53,191 nucleotides of DNA, taken from positions 1-53,191 of the forward strand of contig JAFXTD010000058.1 of the NCBI GenBank assembly GCA_017535925.1, written 5' to 3'. Source of the stretch: Selenomonadaceae bacterium (GTDB lineage Bacteria; Bacillota; Negativicutes; Selenomonadales; Selenomonadaceae). The translations under genes were made by a program, and so were the position numbers. The notes under the pieces were generated by a model that had not been told where the DNA came from, made no database searches, and was given only the letters and a program-made list of their open reading frames with translations. Within the stretch, counting starts at the first letter, position 1. Each line of letters begins with the position of its first letter. This document shows positions 34,158 through 41,509 of this stretch, one piece after another.

Positions 34158-35483
34158 TCAGAAATTGCCGACGCTGTTCAATCTGTCAATCATTTCAACT
34201 TTGTCTTTGCTCATGAAATGCAAATCGCTTACCACAATTTTTCGGATATAATGCTTGGCAGTTTGTCCGCCGTCGAAAGTGTAATAGCTGCTCGCCGCGT
34301 GAATGATAAGCGGTTCGCCGTTGTCGTCTGTGCCCAAATACATCATGACGTGCCCTTTCGTGAAGAGCAGAGAGCCGGGCTTGGACTTCTTGAGAATTTC
34401 CAAACGCTGTTCACGAGTCATGTTCTTCAAAGAAATTGAACGAGCCATAGCTTTTTCCTGCTTATCGGCGTCGCGAGGAAGTTCAATGCCGACAGAGCGA
34501 TAAACATCTTGCACAAAAGCCGAGCAGTCTACGTTATTTTCCAAGCCGCCCCAGCCGTAGCCTTCGCCCAAAAATCTGAACGCCTGCCGAATCAAATTAT
34601 TTTCACTGCAGGCAAGCGTACCTTTGACGACGAATTTGTCATTGGGAATGTTCAAGCCTTCCTCGATTAAAATTCCGTTGGCGTCGACGGTCGGAACGTT
34701 GATTGCCCAGCTGCCGTCCTTTTGCAAGTCGGGAGCGCGGAGCAAAACTCTTCCGCCCATTTGATAAAAAGCTTTGCCTTGAGGAATCGTCTTGCGGCTC
34801 GCGATAACGGTCAGATAATTTTGCGGCGCGGCATATTTCATCCAAGTAGCTTTATCGGTGAAGGCAAGCGCGGAAGGCTTAACCCAGCCGGCGTAAGTGC
34901 GCGTCTCGACGAAAACAAATTCTTTGTCTTGGCTGTCGATTAAAACGATGACGGGTTCGCCGGGGTCAATCGCCGTTCCTTGAAGTTGGTCGTAATGAGT
35001 ATCGCTTTCGTCCGTGAACCAACCGACCTCGTCAGGCAGCAGTCGAAGATTCGTTCTGCCGGTCGTCAAGGCGTATCGAACGACACACACGGCGGGCAAG
35101 GCGTCAAGCCCGCAATTTTTTTTCGCCTGCGTGAAACTGAATTCCGTCAAGGGCGCGCCGTTTCGAAAGAGCTTTGGGACTTCTGCATTTTGAAATTTGC
35201 CGATTGCCATCGTCGCAGTAATTTTATTCGTCATCCACTGAACGTAAACTTTTTCGGGATAGTTCACGAGGTCAACGATTGTATTTGCGCTCTTCTGCCG
35301 AATTTGCAAATTGAGCATATCCAAATCCGCCGTCGGAACGAAGACCGCTTCGCCCGATTTATTTCTGCCCGTCCAATAATCTGCCGTCGCCCGATTGTCT
35401 TGAATCGAAATTCCCGCTGCCTGCGCGGTCGTCGAAAAGAGCATAAGAATCACTCCAAACAAGATTAAAAAATTTTTCTTCAT
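34158..35483 (-). CDS. Secreted NlpC/P60 cell-wall hydrolase with SH3-like domains
   Basis: 441 residues with a signal peptide (1-22, cut after AQA). The middle has SH3-like regions (RTNLRLLP..., then VETRTYAGWVKPSAL). The C-terminal NlpC/P60 domain has the catalytic cysteine C320 in DCSAFVQDVYR, the histidine in KGHVMMYLG and a third polar residue in IIHAASS. It resembles SH3b-type dipeptidases of the YkfC kind that cut peptidoglycan stem peptides. ATG 35483 follows GAGGAGG and overlaps the stop of the 52-aa peptide gene (ATGA). Confidence 0.88.
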   Translation of the reverse strand: MKKNFLILFGVILMLFSTTAQAAGISIQDNRATADYWTGRNKSGEAVFVPTADLDMLNLQIRQKSANTIVDLVNYPEKVYVQWMTNKITATMAIGKFQNAEVPKLFRNGAPLTEFSFTQAKKNCGLDALPAVCVVRYALTTGRTNLRLLPDEVGWFTDESDTHYDQLQGTAIDPGEPVIVLIDSQDKEFVFVETRTYAGWVKPSALAFTDKATWMKYAAPQNYLTVIASRKTIPQGKAFYQMGGRVLLRAPDLQKDGSWAINVPTVDANGILIEEGLNIPNDKFVVKGTLACSENNLIRQAFRFLGEGYGWGGLENNVDCSAFVQDVYRSVGIELPRDADKQEKAMARSISLKNMTREQRLEILKKSKPGSLLFTKGHVMMYLGTDDNGEPLIIHAASSYYTFDGGQTAKHYIRKIVVSDLHFMSKDKVEMIDRLNSVGNF

Positions 35484-35638
35484 GCAAATTCCTCCTCAAG
35501 ATTTTCTGCGAGGAAAATTGTATCTGCGACCCCGCCTCCCAAAATATTTGCAATGACCGTAATTACCGGGAACAGTTCCAAAATTTTTCCGAAGGTCAAC
35601 AAGCTGCCCGCGATTAACGCCAAAAATTTTCCGTTCAT
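35480..35638 (-). CDS. Small membrane peptide, 52 aa, between proB and the NlpC/P60 gene
   Basis: A short gene with a strong GGAGGGAA ribosome site and ATG 35638. It begins MNGKFLALIAGSLLTFGK and has a long hydrophobic stretch (about 4-37) with a GGG turn, then an acidic end ENLEEEFA. Its start overlaps the proB stop (ATGA) and its stop overlaps the NlpC/P60 start (ATGA), a double coupling that strongly supports translation. I do not recognise the family. It may be a small subunit or regulator for the hydrolase or the MATE fusion downstream. Confidence 0.75.
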   Translation of the reverse strand: MNGKFLALIAGSLLTFGKILELFPVITVIANILGGGVADTIFLAENLEEEFA

Positions 35639-36444
35639 GATGATTCCCTCCTTGGGAAAATTGTGCCGACCGATTCGCCGTTCAATGCCCGCCGCAAATT
35701 TCCGTTCGTTGAGCCGTTGATTATCAACATCGTCACGCCGTTTGAGGTTGCAAGCTTTGCCGCTTGAATCTTCGTGAACATGCCGCCTATGCCGAGCTTT
35801 GTACCTGCGCCGCCCGCGATTCGTTCAATCTCTGAATTAATTTCGGGCACCTCGTCGATAAGCCGAGCGGATTTATCTTTTTGCGGATTAGAAGTGTAAA
35901 GCCCGTCAATGTCGCTTAAGATAATCAAGACTTCGGCATCAATCATTGCGGCGACGATTGCCGAGAGGTTGTCGTTGTCTCCGATTCGGATTTCGTCGAC
36001 GCCGACCGCGTCATTTTCATTGATAACGGGAATTGCATCCATGTTCAAGATTGCTTGCAAAGAGTTCCGAGAATTTTCGCGGGCGTGTTCGTCGACGGCG
36101 TTTTCTTTCGTCAAGAGCACTTGCCCCATCGTCTGCCCGTATTCCGCAAAAAATTTTTCATAGATGTGCATGAGGACTCCTTGACCGATAGCCGCCAATG
36201 CCTGATTTTCGGGAATTGTTTGCGGCTTGATTTTTATTCCGAGTTTGTTCATGCCCGCTGCAATCGCGCCCGAACTCACGAAAATTATTTCTTTGCCGGC
36301 GTTGTGAAGGTCGGCTATCTCTCTAATCAAATGTTCGATTCTGTACAAATTCAACTTGCCCGTATCGGCATGTGCCAGCGTGCTTGTCCCGACCTTTACG
36401 ACGATTCGCCGCGCTGATTTTAAATCTTCTCTTGCCTTGCCCAA
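35635..36444 (-). CDS. proB: Glutamate 5-kinase ProB (short form without PUA domain)
   Basis: A 269-residue amino-acid kinase, first step of proline synthesis. RIVVKVGTSTL, FVSSGAIAAGM, INENDAV, GDNDNLSAIVA, SDIDGLYT and GIGGMFTKIQAA are family motifs. No C-terminal PUA domain. TTG 36444 is chosen because AAAGGG lies about 10 nt before it; the upstream in-frame ATG 36471 overlaps the promoter -10 and could not be in the transcript. First gene of an operon that runs to cvfB. Confidence 0.95.
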   Translation of the reverse strand: MGKAREDLKSARRIVVKVGTSTLAHADTGKLNLYRIEHLIREIADLHNAGKEIIFVSSGAIAAGMNKLGIKIKPQTIPENQALAAIGQGVLMHIYEKFFAEYGQTMGQVLLTKENAVDEHARENSRNSLQAILNMDAIPVINENDAVGVDEIRIGDNDNLSAIVAAMIDAEVLIILSDIDGLYTSNPQKDKSARLIDEVPEINSEIERIAGGAGTKLGIGGMFTKIQAAKLATSNGVTMLIINGSTNGNLRRALNGESVGTIFPRRESS

Positions 36445-36469
36445 TGTAATCACGCCCTTTTTGTTTTTC

Positions 36470-36498
36470 ATTATAAATTCATTTAGCGATTTGTGCAA
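36470..36498 (-). promoter_or_regulatory. proB operon promoter
   Basis: On the minus strand TTGCAC (36498-36493), 17-nt spacer, perfect TATAAT (36475-36470). Predicted leader about 20 nt. It probably drives proB, the 52-aa gene, NlpC/P60, MATE fusion, proA, nadD, Rpn, yqeK, LCP, rsfS and cvfB, though internal promoters cannot be excluded. Confidence 0.8.
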
Positions 36499-36563
36499 GA
36501 CGCTTTATTTATTTTTAATCAGGTTGTATCATTGACGAAAAAATTTTTTGAGGAGGATTTGGC

Positions 36564-37079
36564 TTGGAAAGACACGGATTGACAATCGTGCACACGGGCG
36601 ACGGCAAAGGCAAAACGACGGCGGCATTGGGCTTGGCGATAAGAGCTTTCGGCGCGGGGCTGAAGGTTTTGATTTTGCAATTCATAAAAGGCTCAAGGCG
36701 TTCGGGCGAATTGAAGGCTTTGAAACTTTTGGGAATCGAAGTCAGGCAACTGGGTCTCGGCTTCGTCACGGAGGAAAATTTTTCCGAACAAAAAAAATCT
36801 GCGCGGACAGCTTTCGACATTGCACGACAAGAAATTTTATCGGGCGACCGTGATTTGATTATCCTCGACGAAATAAATTACGCGGTGAAGTTCGGTTTGC
36901 TCGGCGAGGAAGAAATTTCGGAGCTGATAAAAATTCGTCCGCCGCAAATGCATTTGGTCTTCACGGGGCGCGATGCCTTGCCCGAATTGATTGAGGCGGC
37001 CGACCTCGTCACGGAAATGAAATTAATCAAGCACCCGTTCAAAAAAGGCATGCCGGCTCAAGCGGGAATTGAATTCTGA
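36564..37079 (+). CDS. cobO: Cob(I)alamin adenosyltransferase, CobO/BtuR type
   Basis: A 171-residue enzyme transferring the adenosyl group of ATP to cob(I)alamin. The P-loop GDGKGKTTAALGLA (12-25) in HTGDGKGKT is the unusual reverse-bound loop of this family. FIKGSRRSGE, DLIILDEINYAV and VFTGRDA also match. TTG 36564 follows GAGGAGGA. Divergent from proB. Links functionally to cobD at 3396 and to B12-dependent enzymes such as the radical SAM protein at 47516. Confidence 0.94.
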   Translation: MERHGLTIVHTGDGKGKTTAALGLAIRAFGAGLKVLILQFIKGSRRSGELKALKLLGIEVRQLGLGFVTEENFSEQKKSARTAFDIARQEILSGDRDLIILDEINYAVKFGLLGEEEISELIKIRPPQMHLVFTGRDALPELIEAADLVTEMKLIKHPFKKGMPAQAGIEF

Positions 37080-37092
37080 AGGAAAATTTCTG

Positions 37093-37121
37093 TTGAAAAT
37101 TTTTCGGCTGTATGATAGACT
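37093..37121 (+). promoter_or_regulatory. Possible promoter of the licD cluster
   Basis: TTGAAA (37093-37098), 17 nt, TAGACT (37116-37121). Both hexamers are imperfect. The next start codon is at 37172. Confidence 0.4.
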
Positions 37122-37171
37122 TCTGAAAGTTTTACAACCCGTACTTGAAATTTTTTTATGGGAGTGTTTCT

Positions 37172-38338
37172 ATGGCAAAGAAACCGGACACGTTTGAGGC
37201 ATTGGCTCTGCAAAACAAAATTCTTCAAGAGCAAAATGATTTGTTGCGCGAGCAAAATGAACGCTTGAAACAAGCAGCGTCAATCGATATCGACGACGAG
37301 GTCAAAGATGACCTTTTAAAGAAATCGTTGTCTTTTCATAAAGGCAAAAAACGTGACATCTTCATTGAAGACATTGACCGCGACGAAATACGCGAGGGTT
37401 TTCTCGTCACGAGCCGAAGAAAAAAATTGTGGAACGTTCTTATCGGCTTGATGCAAGAATTCGATCGCATTTGCAGAAAACACAATATCCGTTGGTTTGC
37501 AATCGGAGGAACACTTTTGGGTGCCGTGCGCCACAAAGGTTTTATTCCTTGGGACGACGACATCGACGTAATTATGCTCCGACCCGATTATGAAAAGTTT
37601 AAGCAAGTCGTCGAAGAGGAATTAAAATATCATCCGCATTATCGCATGTGGTATTGGTATAATTATCGCCTCGAAACCGACAGCGAGGCTGCTCAACACG
37701 CCAACTATGATTTGCCTTTTATCTCGAAAGAACAAATGAACAGACATCCGACATGGGCACCTTTCTTTCCGCTGTTGAGAATGATAGACGAACGCACAAC
37801 TTACTTGATGCCGGACGACAGAAAAGACGTTTCTTATGCCGTGTGGATTGATATTCTTTGTTTGGATCCTTGCCCTCCTTTTCCGGACAAAGAAATACAA
37901 AAAACTTTCGATACGGCGCATGAGTTGCTTTTGGCGACGGTCTTCCCCGAAAAAATACTGATAGCTCTCAGAAACGGCGAAAAATTTTTAATCCCAAAAG
38001 ACAAATTGCTTGCCTTCCTCAAACTCCCATACAAAATGCGCGCCCAACAATTCGATCTTTTTTTGGCAAAAAATTTTGTCGAGACGCCTTATATCTGCGA
38101 ATTTACACGCAACACCATTAAGCGGAAAAATTACACCTACAAGACCAAAGATTTTGAAAAGGTGATTTATCTGCCGTTTGAAAAATTTGAAGTGCCCGTG
38201 CCCGCCAATTACAAAAATGCTTTGACAGACCGCTACGGCAAATGGCAAGAGTTTGTCATTGAAGGAGGACACGTGAACGAATACAGCACTGACATTTCGT
38301 ACAGAGAATATTTTACCAAAATAAAATCGCGCAAATAA
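37172..38338 (+). CDS. LicD family phosphotransferase
   Basis: 388 residues. A short coiled coil (about 9-35, LQNKILQEQNDLLREQNERL) precedes the LicD nucleotidyltransferase-like domain, with FAIGGTLLGAVRHKGFIPWDDDIDV; the acidic DDDID (128-132) binds metal. LicD proteins move phosphocholine, phosphoethanolamine or sugar/alditol phosphates from CDP carriers to glycans. Here an IspD/TarI-like cytidylyltransferase follows, which would supply a CDP-activated donor. ATG 37172 has GGGAG upstream; the longer frame from 37145 lacks one. Confidence 0.88.
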   Translation: MAKKPDTFEALALQNKILQEQNDLLREQNERLKQAASIDIDDEVKDDLLKKSLSFHKGKKRDIFIEDIDRDEIREGFLVTSRRKKLWNVLIGLMQEFDRICRKHNIRWFAIGGTLLGAVRHKGFIPWDDDIDVIMLRPDYEKFKQVVEEELKYHPHYRMWYWYNYRLETDSEAAQHANYDLPFISKEQMNRHPTWAPFFPLLRMIDERTTYLMPDDRKDVSYAVWIDILCLDPCPPFPDKEIQKTFDTAHELLLATVFPEKILIALRNGEKFLIPKDKLLAFLKLPYKMRAQQFDLFLAKNFVETPYICEFTRNTIKRKNYTYKTKDFEKVIYLPFEKFEVPVPANYKNALTDRYGKWQEFVIEGGHVNEYSTDISYREYFTKIKSRK

Positions 38339-38344
38339 TTTATC

Positions 38345-38386
38345 GGAGGTGAATTGCGGCGAAAATTTTTTCGTCGCGAATTTTTA
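38345..38386 (+). promoter_or_regulatory. Distant ribosome site with hairpin before the cytidylyltransferase start
   Basis: GGAGG at about 38345-38349 is some 36 nt from the ATG at 38386. A hairpin GCGGCGAAAA/TTTTCGTCGC (38356-38377) lies between; folding it would leave a gap of about 14 nt. No nearer ribosome site or in-frame start exists. Confidence 0.5.
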
Positions 38387-39099
38387 TGGCTAATATTGCT
38401 TTGATTTTGGCGGGCGGCTCCGGTCAGAGGATGCACCAAAATATTCCGAAACAATTCTTGACAATAAATGATCGCCCCGTCATCGTCTACACTATGGAGG
38501 CTTTTCAAAAGCACGCGGAAATTGATGCCATCGCCATGGTTTGTATCAACGGTTGGGAGCAAGTCCTTCAAGCCTATGCAAAACAATTCAACATAACAAA
38601 ACTTAAACACATAATCCCGGGCGGCGACACCAATCACAATTCCATTCGCAACGGACTCTTCGATTTGGAAAAACATTACGGGCGCGAAGATATCGTTTTG
38701 ATTCATGACGGTATTCGCCCGATGGTTTCCGCAGAAATTATTTCCGATTGCATTATCACTGCGAAAAAATACGGCAGCGCAATTTCTTCCGTACCTTGCT
38801 ACGAACCTGTTATGCGCACCGAAGACGGAATTAAGACTTGCGATTTTTATCCGCGTGAAAAATTGCGTCGTTCGCACACCCCGCACGGCTACCCCATAGG
38901 AAAAATCTGTGATATGTATCGTCTTGCGGCAGAGCGCGGCATAACAAATTCCACTTCTTCCAACACTTTGCTTTTCGAATTGGGTGAGCAAGTTTGTTTC
39001 TCTGCCGGCTCGGAAAAAAATATAAAGCTTACGACAGTCGAGGACATTGAAATTTTCAAAGCTCTGCTCGTGGCAAAAAAGACCGAATGGTTAAAGTGA
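38386..39099 (+). CDS. IspD/TarI-family cytidylyltransferase
   Basis: A 237-residue GT-A-like nucleotidyltransferase. LILAGGSGQRM (7-17) with IPKQFL is the CTP-binding signature; VLIHDGIRPMVS and TVEDIEIFKALL match IspD and TarI. The context (LicD before, SDR after) suggests it makes CDP-ribitol or another CDP-alditol for glycan decoration rather than the isoprenoid precursor, but sequence alone cannot exclude IspD. ATG 38386 as discussed for the distant ribosome site. Confidence 0.85.
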   Translation: MANIALILAGGSGQRMHQNIPKQFLTINDRPVIVYTMEAFQKHAEIDAIAMVCINGWEQVLQAYAKQFNITKLKHIIPGGDTNHNSIRNGLFDLEKHYGREDIVLIHDGIRPMVSAEIISDCIITAKKYGSAISSVPCYEPVMRTEDGIKTCDFYPREKLRRSHTPHGYPIGKICDMYRLAAERGITNSTSSNTLLFELGEQVCFSAGSEKNIKLTTVEDIEIFKALLVAKKTEWLK

Positions 39100-39108
39100 G
39101 GTGGCAAC

Positions 39109-40164
39109 TTGTTCATTAAGCATGAACTTTACGAGGCTGACGTTGCCGGCATTGCCAATGAAAATTTGCCTTGGGAAAAGCTCGCGGGAAAAAATTTACT
39201 TCTGACCGGCGCAAGCGGGCTTATCGGCACCGTGCTTGTCGACGCGCTCATGAAAAAAAATCGTGACGATAAACTCAACCTTAAAATCTTCGCGGCGGGT
39301 CGCAACGAAAAAATTGCGGCGGAACGTTTTGCCGATTGGCTCGGCGATAAAAATTTTGAATTCGTCAAGCTTGACGTCAACAACCCGATTGAATTTGATT
39401 CTCCCGTTGATTTTATAATTCACGCGGCAAGCAACACGCATCCTTTTCTTTATTCGACAGACCCCGTCGGCACCGTGACAACCAATATTATCGGCACACA
39501 CAATCTCCTTGAACTCGGACGCCGAAAAAAAATTTCGCGCTTCGTTTTTGTTTCCAGTGTCGAAGTCTACGGCAAGGCTTGGAAGGCGGAAGATATCTTC
39601 GACGAAAATTATTGCGGCTACATAAATTGCAACACGGTTCGCGCAGGCTACCCCGAATCCAAACGCGCCGGCGAGGCTCTTTGCCAAGCTTACATAAGCC
39701 AACACGCTCTTGACATTGTCGTTTCCAGATTGAGCAGGATTTACGGTGCGACAATGCGTCTCAACGATTCAAAGGCAATGAGCGAATTCATTTTAAACGG
39801 TGTGCGCGGCGAAGACATCGTTTTGAAAAGTCAAGGCATTCCGAGATTTTCATACTGCTGTGCAACGGACGCGGCAAGCGGAATTCTTTATTGCCTGCTC
39901 AACGGCAAATGCGGCGAGGCTTACAACGTGGCGGATTCGAGTGAAATTCTTTCCTTGCGCGAAATCGCCGAATACATAAGTTCTCTTGCCGGACGCAAAG
40001 TTGTTTTTGAATTGCCGAACCAAACGCAGGCGAAAGGCTTTTCAAATGCGGTCAACGGAATCATGAGCAACGACAAACTTCAGGCACTCGGCTGGTCGCC
40101 CAAAGACGACACTCGTTCGGGCGTGAAGAAGACCATAGAAATTTTGAAGTCAATCGTAAAATAA
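39109..40164 (+). CDS. NAD-dependent epimerase/dehydratase (extended SDR)
   Basis: A 351-residue Rossmann enzyme with TGASGLIG (33-40), the catalytic tyrosine and lysine Y181-x3-K185 in YPESKRAGEAL, and SSVEVYG. It resembles UDP-glucuronate decarboxylase and dTDP-glucose dehydratase relatives that act on nucleotide sugars; in LicD clusters such SDRs often help to make the CDP-linked group. TTG 39109 has GAGGTG upstream. Nine nt separate it from the previous gene. Confidence 0.85.
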   Translation: MFIKHELYEADVAGIANENLPWEKLAGKNLLLTGASGLIGTVLVDALMKKNRDDKLNLKIFAAGRNEKIAAERFADWLGDKNFEFVKLDVNNPIEFDSPVDFIIHAASNTHPFLYSTDPVGTVTTNIIGTHNLLELGRRKKISRFVFVSSVEVYGKAWKAEDIFDENYCGYINCNTVRAGYPESKRAGEALCQAYISQHALDIVVSRLSRIYGATMRLNDSKAMSEFILNGVRGEDIVLKSQGIPRFSYCCATDAASGILYCLLNGKCGEAYNVADSSEILSLREIAEYISSLAGRKVVFELPNQTQAKGFSNAVNGIMSNDKLQALGWSPKDDTRSGVKKTIEILKSIVK

Positions 40165-40183
40165 TCGAACGCAAAAAAAAATC

Positions 40184-40223
40184 TTCCGCTTTGTATCGAA
40201 GAGGCAGGGCGGAAAATTTTTTT
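40184..40223 (+). terminator. Possible terminator after the SDR gene
   Basis: TTCCGC (40184-40189) and GCGGAA (40209-40214) can pair across a 19-nt loop; AA and a run of about seven T follow. Confidence 0.4.
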
Positions 40224-40241
40224 GGAAAGGCAGTGAGTTCT

Positions 40242-40940
40242 TTGTTGGAAAAATTGAGACGCGAAGTTTACGAGGCGAACATCCTCTTGCCGAAACTCTC
40301 TTTGGTAAATTTTACTTGGGGCAACGTTTCGGGTATCGACCGTGAAAAAAATTTATTCGTCATAAAACCTTCGGGCGTCGAGTATGAAAAACTTTCGCCG
40401 GAAAATATGGTGGTCGTCAATCTCAAAGGCGAGGTCGTCGAGGGCGATTTGAATCCTTCGAGCGATACGCTGACGCACATGGTGCTTTACAGAGAGTTTC
40501 CTAGTATCGGGGCGATTGTTCACGTTCATTCGCCTTGGGCAACGGCTTTTGCTCAAGCGGGTGTCGACATTGAACCTTTGGGCACGACGCACGCCGATGC
40601 TTTTTACGGAGCAGTTCCCGTGTCCGACGCCTTGACTCAAGAGGAAATTGAATCGGCTTATGAGGAAAACACCGGCAACGTTATCGTCCGCACCTTCCGC
40701 GAAAGAAAAATCGACCCCGACGCAGTGCCCGCCGTTCTCGTGAGGCAACACGGACCTTTTGCTTGGAGCAAGACGCCGGTTAAAGCTGTGGAAATTGCAA
40801 AGACTTTGGAGATTGTCGCCGAAATGAATTATCACAGCTTGCAGTTGACGCGCGCCGACGTTCGCCTGCCGCAATTTCTTTTGGACAAGCATTATTTCAG
40901 GAAGCACGGCAAAAACGCTTACTACGGTCAAAAAAATTGA
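40242..40940 (+). CDS. araD: L-ribulose-5-phosphate 4-epimerase / class II aldolase AraD
   Basis: 232 residues from TTG 40242, matching AraD's usual 231. NFTWGNVSGID and KPSGVEY open the fold, and the zinc histidines are in HVHSPWATAFAQ and GTTHADAFYG. AraD interconverts L-ribulose-5-P and D-xylulose-5-P, a carbon-carbon bond shift. A second in-frame TTG follows directly at 40245. No araA or araB is nearby, so it may serve pentose balance or the neighbouring sugar-phosphate pathway. Confidence 0.88.
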   Translation: MLEKLRREVYEANILLPKLSLVNFTWGNVSGIDREKNLFVIKPSGVEYEKLSPENMVVVNLKGEVVEGDLNPSSDTLTHMVLYREFPSIGAIVHVHSPWATAFAQAGVDIEPLGTTHADAFYGAVPVSDALTQEEIESAYEENTGNVIVRTFRERKIDPDAVPAVLVRQHGPFAWSKTPVKAVEIAKTLEIVAEMNYHSLQLTRADVRLPQFLLDKHYFRKHGKNAYYGQKN

Positions 40941-40950
40941 AGGTGTTTTA

Positions 40951-41409
40951 ATGTTTCTCTATCGCAAAGCAACGTTTGCGGACGTTGACGAAATTCACGA
41001 CTTGATAGCGGGTTATGCGGCGCAAGGAATCATGTTGCCCAAGCCGCACAGCACACTTTATGAAACTTTGCGCGAATTTGTCGTCGCCGAAGAAGTTGCC
41101 TCAAAAAAAATCGTCGGAGTCGGAGCGTTGCATTTGACTTGGAACGAATTGGCGGAAGTTCGGTCGATGGCAGTTCACGAGGATTTTTCGCGGCGAGGTA
41201 TCGGCTCGGCTATCGTGAAAAAACTTTTGGAAGAAGGTCGTCGCGTCGGAGTGAAAAAATTTTTTACGCTGACTTATCGCCCGGATTTTTTTGAATCGCT
41301 CGGCTTCAAGACGACGACAAAAGAATCTTTGCCTCACAAAATTTGGAAAGAGTGTATCGAGTGTCCGAAGTTTCCCAACTGCGACGAAATAGCCATGACG
41401 CTTGAATAA
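40951..41409 (+). CDS. GNAT N-acetyltransferase, ArgA-like
   Basis: A 152-residue acetyltransferase. The acetyl-CoA loop RRGIGSAIV follows VRSMAVHEDF, and the C-terminal part FFESLGFKTTTKESLPHKIW plus a cysteine-containing ECIECPKFPNCDE resembles the stand-alone N-acetylglutamate synthase-like GNATs of Firmicutes. A role in arginine synthesis is plausible but unproven. ATG 40951 follows GAAGGTG, 10 nt after araD. A strong terminator follows. Confidence 0.82.
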   Translation: MFLYRKATFADVDEIHDLIAGYAAQGIMLPKPHSTLYETLREFVVAEEVASKKIVGVGALHLTWNELAEVRSMAVHEDFSRRGIGSAIVKKLLEEGRRVGVKKFFTLTYRPDFFESLGFKTTTKESLPHKIWKECIECPKFPNCDEIAMTLE

Positions 41410-41417
41410 AAAAATTT

Positions 41418-41443
41418 CCTCCGTACTTCGCGGAGGTTTTTTT
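41418..41443 (+). terminator. Rho-independent terminator after the GNAT gene
   Basis: Perfect CCTCCG-TACTTCG-CGGAGG hairpin followed by seven T. Confidence 0.92.
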
Positions 41444-41444
41444 A

Positions 41445-41473
41445 TAGACAGTTTCAAAAAAGAATTGTACAAT
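41445..41473 (+). promoter_or_regulatory. recJ promoter
   Basis: TAGACA (41445-41450), 17 nt, TACAAT (41468-41473), starting right after the preceding terminator. Confidence 0.65.
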
Positions 41474-41509
41474 CAAGCGGCAAAAGATAAATGTAAACGG
41501 AGAATGAAC

